A DNA stretch of 13,242 bases from assembly GCA_030629485.1 (NCBI GenBank), contig DAOVOW010000017.1, positions 1-13,242 on the forward strand, written 5' to 3'. Positions 6,144 to 13,242 of the stretch are shown in pieces (within the stretch, counting starts at the first letter, position 1; each line of letters opens with the position of its first letter). A program made the translations under genes and the position numbers. The notes below the pieces were generated by a model. It ran no database searches and was not told the origin of the DNA. It was given only the letters and a program-made list of their open reading frames with translations. Origin of the DNA: a bacterium (lineage in GTDB: Bacteria > Zixibacteria > MSB-5A5 > GN15 > FEB-12).

Positions 6144-6997
6144 GATTGCTTTGGCACACGCTCAAGGAACTTTTTCGCAATCTGGTCGGTCATCCGGGGA
6201 CGACAATCAGTTCATTGATGTCGCTGACCCTGCTGTTTCTACTTTTCGATCTATTCTGGATCGCAGCCGGGACGTCCGAGAGATTCTATTCACGCCTTTT
6301 GTCCGATCTGGAGATGGAGCTATTCCTTAAGCCTACCACTTCGCACTCCGCAGCGCCGGCTATTCAGGACTCCCTGAAGGTCATTGATGGCGTTCGCACT
6401 GTCGAATTTGTTTCCGCCGCCCAGGCCCGCGAACGGCTTGCCGAACTGGTCGGCACCGATCTTCTGGCCGGTTATGACAGCGCCAACCCGCTGCCGGCCT
6501 CGTACCTTCTGACTTTCGAGGAACACAGCCTGACAACGGCGGCGGTGGCCGCCATTGAGGCCAAAGTGTCTCGATTCGAGAACGTCGACCAAGTATTTTA
6601 CGGTCGAAGATGGCTTTCCAAAGCAGAAGAGACCCGGGCTATCATCCTGAGTCTTGGCATGATTCTCGGCGGTCTCATTCTGCTGGCGGCTCTGATCGGT
6701 TCCGCCAACAATATCCGTCTGATGACCCAAACCCGCGCCGTCGGATTCTATCAGATGCAGGTCCTCGGCGCCGGCAAGCTGTTTTTGGCTGCCCCCTTTT
6801 TGATGGAGGGTCTCCTCATCAGCGGACTCTCCGGCACCGCCGGGTGGGCAGCTATCCTCTACGTGCGATCACGCATCTCGTTTGCCAGGTTCGAACCGGT
6901 GTTGCCGGAACTCAACCAGATCGCCCTGTTCATCGCGGCCGTTGCCGTTATCGGACTTGTCAGCGGGTATCTCGGTATTAGGAAATTGCTTAAGTAG
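6140..6997 (+). CDS. ftsX: FtsX-like permease-fold division protein
   Basis: FtsX passes the signal from the FtsE ATPase across the inner membrane to a peptidoglycan hydrolase activator at the septum. The 285-residue protein has the family topology: a cytoplasmic N-terminus, a first membrane helix at about 22-44, a large extracytoplasmic domain of about 45-165, and three membrane helices near 168-188, 215-238 and 258-280. The region RLMTQTRAVGFYQMQVLGAG between the second and third helices corresponds to the conserved FtsX/MacB-type loop that contacts the ATPase. The GTG at 6140 was chosen because it overlaps the ftsE stop as GTGA, a sign of translational coupling. A GTG at 6131 would add three residues. 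The envC-like gene starts 4 nt after its stop. Confidence 0.88.
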   Translation: MRLLWHTLKELFRNLVGHPGTTISSLMSLTLLFLLFDLFWIAAGTSERFYSRLLSDLEMELFLKPTTSHSAAPAIQDSLKVIDGVRTVEFVSAAQARERLAELVGTDLLAGYDSANPLPASYLLTFEEHSLTTAAVAAIEAKVSRFENVDQVFYGRRWLSKAEETRAIILSLGMILGGLILLAALIGSANNIRLMTQTRAVGFYQMQVLGAGKLFLAAPFLMEGLLISGLSGTAGWAAILYVRSRISFARFEPVLPELNQIALFIAAVAVIGLVSGYLGIRKLLK

Positions 6998-7001
6998 ACG
7001 C

Positions 7002-8168
7002 ATGATCCAACAAAATCTGACAACTCTAATAGTTACTTTAACCCTGATCTTGTTTACGATAATGCAGGCGCAGGGGCAAAAGGAGAAGATACTTAACCAG
7101 AAGAAGGAACTCGAACAGATCCAAAGCGAAGTCGAGCAGGGACAATACCGACTCGACTCTCTCAAGGCCGAGGAGTTGGGAGTCCAGGGGAGTATTTCCG
7201 AATATGATCAGAAAATCGCTTCAAACCGGAAGGTGATCGGTCGCCTCAGCGAGAAACTGAAGAAAGTCAAAGGTGATATAGCTTCCGCCGAGCAACAGTT
7301 GGACCTGAGTTGCCTCAACCATGAGCAAACGCGCCAACGTTTCCTCAAGAGTATCCGCCGCTTTTATCTCGCAACTCGCAGCCCCACCGAAATGACCTCA
7401 GACCACCCCAATCGGGAGTTGGAGTTGAACCGTCGCGTCATTTACCTAACCGCTGTGGCCGGATTCGAGGCCGGCAACGTAGCTGCGGCCTCGGATTTTC
7501 TTGATGAATCAGTCGCTCTTTTGGAGGGATATAGTGGCGAAAGGGACCGCGTCGCCGGTCTGAAGAAAAAGAAGGAAACAACGACCGCCCTCGATAAGAG
7601 CCGAAAAGAACGCGAACAGAAAAGATTACAGGCAGTGCGCCGCCGCAAGACCGAGGAGGCTGACCACCTGATAATGTTGCAGCAGGCCGCTGAGGAGATG
7701 GAGGCTATCATTGCCCGGCTGGAAACAGAACATCGTCCTCGATCCGGCGACCAACCGGCGTCGCCGTCGCTGTTTGCTACTCTGGAAGGTCAACTGCCGC
7801 CGCCGGTCAGGGGGAAAATTGTCGAGGCTTTTGGTTCCAAGGTACACCCGGTGACCAGGCTCAAGTCGTTCTCTCCGGGGATTACCATCAAAGCAACTCC
7901 CGGCCGCGAAGTCAGCGCTGTAGCTTCGGGCACGGTTGCCTACATCGGGGATTTGCGCGGCTACGGAAAATTCATTATCCTGGACCATGGTGACCAGTAC
8001 TACAGCACCTACGCCGGTCTGGCCAACGTCACCGTCACGGTCGGCCGGTATCTCCACGCCGCCGACAAACTGGCGACGGTGGCTGATGAGGGTCGGCTTA
8101 AATTCGAATTGAGGTACGGTCGAGAACCGCTGGATCCCGTGAAATGGATTAGATTTGACTCCTTTTGA
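7002..8168 (+). CDS. EnvC-like murein hydrolase activator with zinc-less LytM domain
   Basis: The 388-residue protein has a signal peptide (about 1-25, cleavage AQG|Q), two coiled-coil stretches (about 26-110 and 185-245, rich in Glu, Lys, Gln and Arg) and a C-terminal LytM/M23-fold domain (about 270-385; GREVSAVASGTVAYIGDLRGYGKFIILDHG). All usual zinc ligands are missing. The His and Asp of HxGxD are Ser291 and Thr295, the YAH motif reads YAG, and the final HxH is Arg365-Leu-Lys367. The same loss is known in E. coli EnvC, which activates amidases AmiA and AmiB and does not cut itself. A matching role downstream of FtsEX is inferred from this and from gene order. The ATG at 7002 was chosen over an ATG at 6882 because it gives a clean signal peptide and sits 4 nt after ftsX. 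Its end overlaps holB by 14 nt. Confidence 0.85.
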   Translation: MIQQNLTTLIVTLTLILFTIMQAQGQKEKILNQKKELEQIQSEVEQGQYRLDSLKAEELGVQGSISEYDQKIASNRKVIGRLSEKLKKVKGDIASAEQQLDLSCLNHEQTRQRFLKSIRRFYLATRSPTEMTSDHPNRELELNRRVIYLTAVAGFEAGNVAAASDFLDESVALLEGYSGERDRVAGLKKKKETTTALDKSRKEREQKRLQAVRRRKTEEADHLIMLQQAAEEMEAIIARLETEHRPRSGDQPASPSLFATLEGQLPPPVRGKIVEAFGSKVHPVTRLKSFSPGITIKATPGREVSAVASGTVAYIGDLRGYGKFIILDHGDQYYSTYAGLANVTVTVGRYLHAADKLATVADEGRLKFELRYGREPLDPVKWIRFDSF

Positions 8169-9288
8169 TATCACACAGTTTCAGCCCAAAGCCTGGACGA
8201 TATTATCGCGGGCGTATGCCGCGGATCGGGTAGCCGGGACCTATCTGTTCCATGGTCGTGACGGCTTTGGGCACTGGCCCCTGGCCGTTGCCCTGGCGGC
8301 ATTGCTCAACTGTGACAAGCCGGTCCAATCGGATTTGCCTGACGGAGAACTCCGACCATGCGGAACCTGCCGTCATTGCCGAGCCATCTACAATCTCAAT
8401 TTCCAGGGGCTCCTGGTGGCCCTGCCGCTGCCGCCGGCCAAAACCTCAGATGATACTATTGCGATGACCAACGAAATCCTGGCCAACAGACGCCGGGAAC
8501 CATTCTGTCGGTTATCGGCTACGGCCACCACCAATATCCCAATCGCCACCGCCCGTGAAATAAAGAGAAGTCTCAGCCGCAAAGCGCCCGACGGCATTAC
8601 GCGGCTGGCTCTGTTCGATCGTATGGAAAAGATGAGAGCCGATTCCGCCGATGCGCTTCTGAAAATGATTGAGGAACCACCTTCCGACACCGTCATAGTG
8701 CTCACCGCCGAACGTCCGGAGTCGCTGCTGCCGACTATTCAGTCACGGGCGCAGAGAATCAGGCTGGAGCGAATCAGCCCTGACGCGATTGAACAGTACC
8801 TCATTCAAAACTACGACCTCAGCGAGAAACGCGCCCGGCTGCTCGCCCGCATTTCCGACGGCTCCCTGGGGCAGGCCATCGAACTGATCGACAGCGGCGA
8901 AGAATCCGACACGTCGCGGCGGGCCGTTGGGTTTATGTTGTTCAAGGCGCTTCTTACCGAGGAGGCGCCGGCGGTAGTGGCGCACCTGGCCGAACTGGTG
9001 AATCCACGGGACCGGGGTGAAGCCGAGGATCTCCTGCGACTGTGGCAATCGCTGATACGCGACTGTTCCCGCTTTGCCCAGGTCGGCGAGGAGCAGGAGT
9101 TGACCAATATCGACTTCGCCGCCGACCTGATGCGTTTGTCGACCCATTTTGTCGATTCTCAGTTGGCCGCCGGTATGTCGACGCAAATCAAGATTAGCCT
9201 TGCCGATTTGGGCCTGAATGTGCATATTCTTGGCTCACTGACGGCTCTGGCGCTCAAACTGAAGGCATCTGTTGAAGCTGCCCGCTAA
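8155..9288 (+). CDS. holB: DNA polymerase III delta' subunit
   Basis: Delta' is a non-ATPase member of the clamp-loader complex that loads the beta sliding clamp at replication forks. The 377-residue protein shows the RFC/AAA+ layout. The P-loop is degenerate, GRDGFGHW (34-41), as is normal for delta'. A zinc module follows with Cys53, Cys69, Cys72 and Cys75 (CGTCRHC). Then come ADSADALLKMIEEPPSDTVIVLTAE and a sensor-1-like TIQSRAQRIRL, where the SRC of other clamp-loader subunits reads SRA. A helical C-terminal collar region of low conservation ends the protein. The stretch at about 90-125 between the zinc module and the sensor region is longer than in E. coli. The TTG at 8155 is the only reasonable start and lies 14 nt inside the envC-like gene. 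ricT follows after 39 nt. Confidence 0.9.
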   Translation: MTPFDITQFQPKAWTILSRAYAADRVAGTYLFHGRDGFGHWPLAVALAALLNCDKPVQSDLPDGELRPCGTCRHCRAIYNLNFQGLLVALPLPPAKTSDDTIAMTNEILANRRREPFCRLSATATTNIPIATAREIKRSLSRKAPDGITRLALFDRMEKMRADSADALLKMIEEPPSDTVIVLTAERPESLLPTIQSRAQRIRLERISPDAIEQYLIQNYDLSEKRARLLARISDGSLGQAIELIDSGEESDTSRRAVGFMLFKALLTEEAPAVVAHLAELVNPRDRGEAEDLLRLWQSLIRDCSRFAQVGEEQELTNIDFAADLMRLSTHFVDSQLAAGMSTQIKISLADLGLNVHILGSLTALALKLKASVEAAR

Positions 9289-9327
9289 CAGCGCCGCCCG
9301 AGAGCCGACAGAAAATGGAGCAGGCCG

Positions 9328-10269
9328 ATGGCTGAACTGTATCTGGTAGAATTCAAAGGTTCGCGCAGAGAGTTTTTCTTCAATAGTTACTACCACTCCC
9401 TCAAGTCTAATGACCTGGTTATCGTGCAGGCGGAACGAGGGGAGGACGCAGGTGTTTTGCACAATAAAGTAGAGGCGGGGATCAATCTTGCCGACCAGGG
9501 CCGGCCACGCTCGATCCTTCGCCGGGCATCCAGGGACGATATCGAGGCCATGTACGAACTTCGCCAAAAAGAGACCGGCTTCAAATCGGAGATTGCGGAG
9601 ATGGTCTCCAAACATGGTTTGTCGATGAAGATTATCGACGTTGAGTGTCAGTTTGACGGCAACAAGATGACCATATTCTTCACGGCCGATCACCGGGTAG
9701 ATTTTCGGGACTTGGTGAAGGAGTTGGCGGCGTGCTATCGCACTCGCATCGAACTGCGCCAGATCGGTGTCCGTGACGAGGCTCGTCGCATCGGAGGCTA
9801 CGGTATCTGTGGATTGCGACAATGCTGCAATACCTTCATCCGGGATTTCGCTCCGGTTTCCACTCAGCACGCGCGCGAGCAGGATCTGCCGCTCAATCCA
9901 GCCAAGATATCCGGCAACTGTGGCCGGCTGCTATGCTGTCTGCGCTATGAGGCCGACTTCTATTCCGAGTGCAAGCGCAAATTCCCGGCGGTTGGTACTT
10001 TCGTCAAAACAAAGAGCGGCGATGAAGGAACTATCGAGAGGATTGATGTCTTTCGTCAGGAAGCGATCATTCGCGGTGAAGAAAACCGATACTTCAACTG
10101 TCCGGCCGATGGCCTCGTCAATCCCGCCGAAACACCGCCCCCTAAGGCAGGCGGTGGAGTGCGTAACAACTCTGCCTCAAGGCCAAGACCTTCAACCGAC
10201 CCGCCGAAAGAAGAAGCACCGGACAAGGACGATGCAGCTTCGTCAGATTCCGACTCAGAGAGGAGTTAA
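9328..10269 (+). CDS. ricT: RicT-like PSP1-domain protein
   Basis: This belongs to the PSP1 family (B. subtilis RicT/YaaT), part of a complex that carries iron-sulfur clusters and works with RNase Y in mRNA maturation. The 313 residues start with a PSP1 N-terminal region and contain two matching cysteine groups: Cys161-x4-Cys166-Cys167 (GICGLRQCC) and Cys198-x4-Cys203-Cys204 (NCGRLLCC). These are likely cluster ligands. A KOW-like region (GTFVKTKSGDEGTIERID) follows. The last 45 or so residues are Pro, Glu, Asp and Ser rich and probably disordered, an extension beyond the usual core. The ATG at 9328 has GGAGCAGG at 9316-9323. RicA and RicF partners are not in the window. Its place between holB and metG is the classic one seen in Firmicutes. 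Confidence 0.9.
   Translation: MAELYLVEFKGSRREFFFNSYYHSLKSNDLVIVQAERGEDAGVLHNKVEAGINLADQGRPRSILRRASRDDIEAMYELRQKETGFKSEIAEMVSKHGLSMKIIDVECQFDGNKMTIFFTADHRVDFRDLVKELAACYRTRIELRQIGVRDEARRIGGYGICGLRQCCNTFIRDFAPVSTQHAREQDLPLNPAKISGNCGRLLCCLRYEADFYSECKRKFPAVGTFVKTKSGDEGTIERIDVFRQEAIIRGEENRYFNCPADGLVNPAETPPPKAGGGVRNNSASRPRPSTDPPKEEAPDKDDAASSDSDSERS
10261..10265 (+). promoter_or_regulatory. Shine-Dalgarno site fixing the TTG start of metG
   Basis: AGGAG lies 7 nt before the TTG at 10273, and no ATG or GTG nearby fits the MetG N-terminus. It overlaps the end of ricT, consistent with translation of both genes from one mRNA. Confidence 0.7.
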
Positions 10270-10272
10270 CAT

Positions 10273-12180
10273 TTGCCGCGACCATTCTATGTTACCACAC
10301 CGATCTACTATGTGAATGACAAACCGCATATCGGCCACGCCTACACCACTATTGCGGCCGATCTCCTGGCTCGATTTCATCGACTGGCCGGTCGTGATTC
10401 CTTCTTCCTCACCGGCACCGACGAGCATGGTTCCAAGGTGGCCGAAGCGGCCGCGGAGGCCGGTGTGTCGGAGATCGAGTTCTGTGATCGGACGGTTCAG
10501 ACTTTCCAGCAGGCCTGGAAGAATCTTGACATCGCCAACGATGATTTTATCCGGACAACTTCCGAGCGACACGAAAAGGCGGTTTGGAAGATTCTGGATG
10601 CCATGCGTGCGGCTAAGACTGCTGATGGTCGCGACGTAGTGTACTCCGACTATTATGAAGGTCTCTATTGCACCGGCTGTGAAAAGTTTCTCACTGAAAA
10701 GGAACTGGTCGACGGTCTATGCCCCGACCATCTCAAAGCGCCCGAAAAGCTCAAAGAGAAGAACTACTTCTTCCGGCTCAGTGCTTTCCTGCCGCTCTTG
10801 AAAGAGAAGATCGAATCCGAAGAAATGCTGATCCTGCCCCAGGAGCGTCGCCGTGAAGTGCTCGGTTTGTTCAATCAGGACCTTCCCGACTTTTCGCTCT
10901 CGCGCGAAAGAGTAAAATGGGGGATCCCGCTGTCGTTCGATGAGTCTCAGGTGGCTTACGTCTGGGTCGATGCGTTATCCAACTACATCTCGGCCATCGG
11001 CTATGCCGATGATCCGGACAAGTTCGACAAGTGGTGGCTGGGTGGTGAGGTGGTTCATCTGATGGCTAAAGACATCCTGAAGTTTCACTGTCTGTACTGG
11101 CCGGCTATGCTGATGGCGGCCGGCGTGAAGACGCCGGACACGATCTTCCTGCACGGTTTCTTCACTGTCGACGGTCAGAAGATGTCGAAGTCGCTGGGAG
11201 CCAAGATCGATCCCAATGACATGGTGACCGAATTCGGCGCCGACGGCACCCGTTACCTGTTGCTGACCCAGTACCCGTTCGGTATCGATGGCGACATTCA
11301 GGCCAGCCGCTTTGTCACTCAGTACAACTCCGATTTGGCCAATGCTCTGGGCAATCTGGTCTCGCGCGTGGTCAAGATGGTCATGGTCAATTTCGACGGA
11401 CGCTTGCCCGAACCACCCAACGGTTTGGCCGGGTTCCAGGAACTGTTTGAAAAGGCCGAGCGACTGCCCAACGCGGCGCATGAACACATCAACCACTTTC
11501 GCATCGGGAAAGCCATCGGCGAAGCCATGACTATGGTGCGCGCGGCCAACAAATTCTTTAACGACCTGGCGCCCTGGAAGCTGGCCAAAGAAGGCCGCAC
11601 CAATGAACTCGGCGGCGTCCTCTACGCTTGTTGTGAGATTCTGCGTATCGTGTCGGTGGTCCTGTTCCCGGTGATGCCGAGCAAGATGCGCCAGTTACGA
11701 TCCGTGCTGTCGCTTGGCGACGATACTCTCACGCTGGACAACGCGCGTGAGTTCTTCAATCTTGAACCGGGTACAGAGATTCGCATCGACGAGCCGGTCT
11801 TTCCGCGTCTCAAGACCTCGCCCAGGAAAGAGTCGCCGGTCGAAACGGAAGATGACGGCCTCCTGGACATCTCCGAGTTTGCGCGGGCAGACATGCGCGT
11901 GGCCAAAGTGCTGGAGGCTGAGGCGGTCGAAGGCGCCGACAAGCTATTGAAGCTTCAGATCGATCTGGGTAAGGAGAAGCGTCAAATTGTGGCCGGGATT
12001 GCCAAACACTACACTCCGGAGAAAATCACCGGCATGAGTATCATCGTCGTTACCAATCTCAAACCGGTCACGATTCGCGGCGTTGATTCTCAAGGCATGT
12101 TATTGGCGGTCACTAAGGGCAAGAAGCTGGTTTTGGTGATTCCGGACGGGGACCTCCCGCCGGGCGCTACTATTAGTTAA
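10273..12180 (+). CDS. metG: Methionyl-tRNA synthetase
   Basis: MetG charges tRNA-Met, including the initiator, in the cytoplasm. The 635-residue protein contains the class I HIGH motif (19-22, PHIGHAY), GTDEHG, a single zinc site of the Thermus/Bacillus type (Cys133, Cys136, Cys150, His153), KMSKS (303-307), the anticodon-binding helical domain (about 390-500) and a C-terminal OB-fold tRNA-binding domain from about 531 (DISEFARADMRVAKVLEAE, then VTNLKPVTIRG and SQGMLLA). A variable linker rich in Glu, Ser and Pro precedes that last domain. The start is a TTG at 10273, supported by AGGAG at 10261-10265. It lies 3 nt after ricT, and its TAA overlaps the ATG of tatD by one base (TAATG). Confidence 0.97.
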   Translation: MPRPFYVTTPIYYVNDKPHIGHAYTTIAADLLARFHRLAGRDSFFLTGTDEHGSKVAEAAAEAGVSEIEFCDRTVQTFQQAWKNLDIANDDFIRTTSERHEKAVWKILDAMRAAKTADGRDVVYSDYYEGLYCTGCEKFLTEKELVDGLCPDHLKAPEKLKEKNYFFRLSAFLPLLKEKIESEEMLILPQERRREVLGLFNQDLPDFSLSRERVKWGIPLSFDESQVAYVWVDALSNYISAIGYADDPDKFDKWWLGGEVVHLMAKDILKFHCLYWPAMLMAAGVKTPDTIFLHGFFTVDGQKMSKSLGAKIDPNDMVTEFGADGTRYLLLTQYPFGIDGDIQASRFVTQYNSDLANALGNLVSRVVKMVMVNFDGRLPEPPNGLAGFQELFEKAERLPNAAHEHINHFRIGKAIGEAMTMVRAANKFFNDLAPWKLAKEGRTNELGGVLYACCEILRIVSVVLFPVMPSKMRQLRSVLSLGDDTLTLDNAREFFNLEPGTEIRIDEPVFPRLKTSPRKESPVETEDDGLLDISEFARADMRVAKVLEAEAVEGADKLLKLQIDLGKEKRQIVAGIAKHYTPEKITGMSIIVVTNLKPVTIRGVDSQGMLLAVTKGKKLVLVIPDGDLPPGATIS

Positions 12181-12956
12181 TGATCGACTCCCACTGTCAT
12201 CTGGATCTCGAGCCGTTTCACAATCGTCTCGATGATGTCCTCTCCGCCGCACGGGATGCCGGCGTTCATACGATTGTAAACATCGGCGCCGATCTGAATT
12301 CATCGCGACGTTCTGTGGAACTGGCTACAACGCATGAGATGATCTATGCTGCCGTAGGTGTCCATCCCCACGATGCCCGCACTTTCGACGACAACGTGCT
12401 GGCGGAATTCCGAGACCTCGCCGGACACGACAAGGTCGTGGCCATTGGAGAGATCGGGCTGGACTTCTATCGCGATCTGTCGCCTCGACCCGTCCAGAGA
12501 GAAACGTTTCGACGCCAACTTGAGTTGGCGGTGACGCTGAACATGCCGGTGGTGATTCACACGCGGGAAGCTTTTCGGGATACCGTTGAAATCGTGCGCG
12601 ATTATGCGGCCGATTTGCCGGGCGGCGTCTTCCACTGTTTCCCCGGCAGCGTCGAGGATGCCCACGAGGTTTTCGATCTTGGCTTTATCGTCGCGGTGGG
12701 AGGTGTCATTACTTACAAAGGTTCTCGCATGGCCAAAGTTGCGGCTGAGTTGCCCCTTGACAAGATAATCCTGGAAACCGACGCTCCCTATCTGACTCCG
12801 GCGCCGCATCGAGGCAAGACCAACAAACCGGCCTACGTGAGGTATGTTTACGACAAACTAGCCGAACTTCGCTCCGTCAGCATCGCTGAAATAGAAACAG
12901 TCACCGACCGTGCCTGCCAAAAGCTCTACCGTCTGGTGGAGACCTTCGGGGACTAA
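12180..12956 (+). CDS. tatD: TatD-family metal-dependent hydrolase (DNase)
   Basis: TatD proteins are TIM-barrel hydrolases with 3'-5' DNase and related activity. The name comes from the tat locus of E. coli, but they are not needed for protein export. The 258 residues match the family length. Metal ligands are all present: His5 and His7 (DSHCHL), Glu91 (GEIGLD), His127 (IHTR), His152 (HCFPGS) and Asp201 (ETDAPYLTP). The family motif GVHPH and the PHRGK.N.P segment that binds phosphate are also seen. The ATG at 12180 shares its first base with the metG stop. rsmA follows after 3 nt. This metG-tatD-rsmA order is common in bacteria. Confidence 0.95.
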   Translation: MIDSHCHLDLEPFHNRLDDVLSAARDAGVHTIVNIGADLNSSRRSVELATTHEMIYAAVGVHPHDARTFDDNVLAEFRDLAGHDKVVAIGEIGLDFYRDLSPRPVQRETFRRQLELAVTLNMPVVIHTREAFRDTVEIVRDYAADLPGGVFHCFPGSVEDAHEVFDLGFIVAVGGVITYKGSRMAKVAAELPLDKIILETDAPYLTPAPHRGKTNKPAYVRYVYDKLAELRSVSIAEIETVTDRACQKLYRLVETFGD

Positions 12957-12959
12957 CCA

Positions 12960-13242
12960 GTGAGCGGCTATCGCCCGAAGAAACGTCTGGGGCAGAACTT
13001 TCTGACATCTGAGAGCGCTATCCAACACATTGTCGATTTGGTCAGCCCTCAGGCCGGGATGCACATCGTGGAAATCGGTGCGGGACGGGGAGCGCTGACC
13101 CTTCCTCTGGCGCGTTCCGGCGCCGGGATCACAGCCGTTGAGATCGATCTCGACCTGATCGGCTATTTGGAGAACCTGCTCAAAACCTATCCCAACACCA
13201 AAGTCGTGGCTGAGGATTTCCTGAATTACGATCCGCTGTCCA
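12960..13242 (+). CDS. rsmA: 16S rRNA dimethyladenosine transferase RsmA (5' part)
   Basis: RsmA (KsgA) dimethylates two adjacent adenines near the 3' end of 16S rRNA during 30S maturation. The window cuts the gene after 94 codons. The visible part starts MSGYRPKKRLGQNFL, with the family motif PKKRLGQNFL, then the SAM-binding motif I VEIGAGRGALT, AVEIDLDL (acidic motif II) and VVAEDFLNYD. The start is GTG at 12960, 3 nt after tatD, with GGGG at 12948-12951 as a weak ribosome-binding site. It is the last gene of the cluster in view. Confidence 0.95.
   Translation, partial: MSGYRPKKRLGQNFLTSESAIQHIVDLVSPQAGMHIVEIGAGRGALTLPLARSGAGITAVEIDLDLIGYLENLLKTYPNTKVVAEDFLNYDPLS

Noticed and set aside
6882..7001. 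N-terminal extension of the envC-like gene by 40 codons
   Set aside because: It would overlap the end of ftsX by 116 nt and bury the signal peptide. The ATG at 7002 gives a clean exported protein.
8253..8282. Broken P-loop (GRDGFGHW) in holB as a novelty
   Set aside because: Loss of a working ATP site is normal for delta' subunits, including that of E. coli.

Overview
The window reads as a gene-dense chromosomal stretch of a Gram-negative-type bacterium. GC is roughly in the mid-50s percent by eye. Secreted and possibly outer-membrane proteins, an FtsEX-EnvC-type set, a YCF48-like secreted propeller, repeated TTG starts and a LytR_C-RsfS-Rho neighbourhood together suggest an uncultivated lineage of the FCB type (Zixibacteria-like). 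That placement is inference: there is no rRNA here. No phage, insertion sequence, CRISPR array, tRNA or rRNA was seen.

Layout. (1) 1-190: the end of an unidentified gene and the leader of panD. (2) 191-1347: panD (aspartate 1-decarboxylase) and a stand-alone GlmU-type uridylyltransferase domain. (3) 1486-4216: a short secreted protein that may be a beta-barrel, a membrane-anchored LytR_C-domain protein, rsfS (ribosome silencing factor) and rho, all on the + strand. (4) 4217-4400: a gap between convergent genes holding a palindromic element that resembles a known type of interspersed repeat. (5) 4401-5363: a minus-strand gene for an exported Asp-box beta-propeller. (6) 5348-5401: a good promoter with a perfect 7-bp dyad at its predicted start point. 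It precedes a tightly packed + strand cluster that runs to the end of the window: ftsE-like, ftsX, envC-like, holB, ricT, metG, tatD and rsmA (cut by the window edge).

How the genes work together. ftsE/ftsX/envC form a predicted inner-membrane machine that controls septal peptidoglycan hydrolases. Its ATPase is unusual: it keeps Walker A and Walker B but has lost the Q-loop glutamine, the LSGGQ signature and the H-loop histidine. The EnvC-like partner has a LytM domain without zinc ligands, as expected of an activator rather than an enzyme. The envC-like and holB reading frames overlap by 14 nt, which ties division genes to an old conserved information-processing block (holB-ricT-metG-tatD-rsmA) also known from Firmicutes.

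Most of the window is housekeeping. The strongest candidate for something new is the degenerate FtsE-like ATPase with its EnvC-like partner and the promoter/dyad in front of it.
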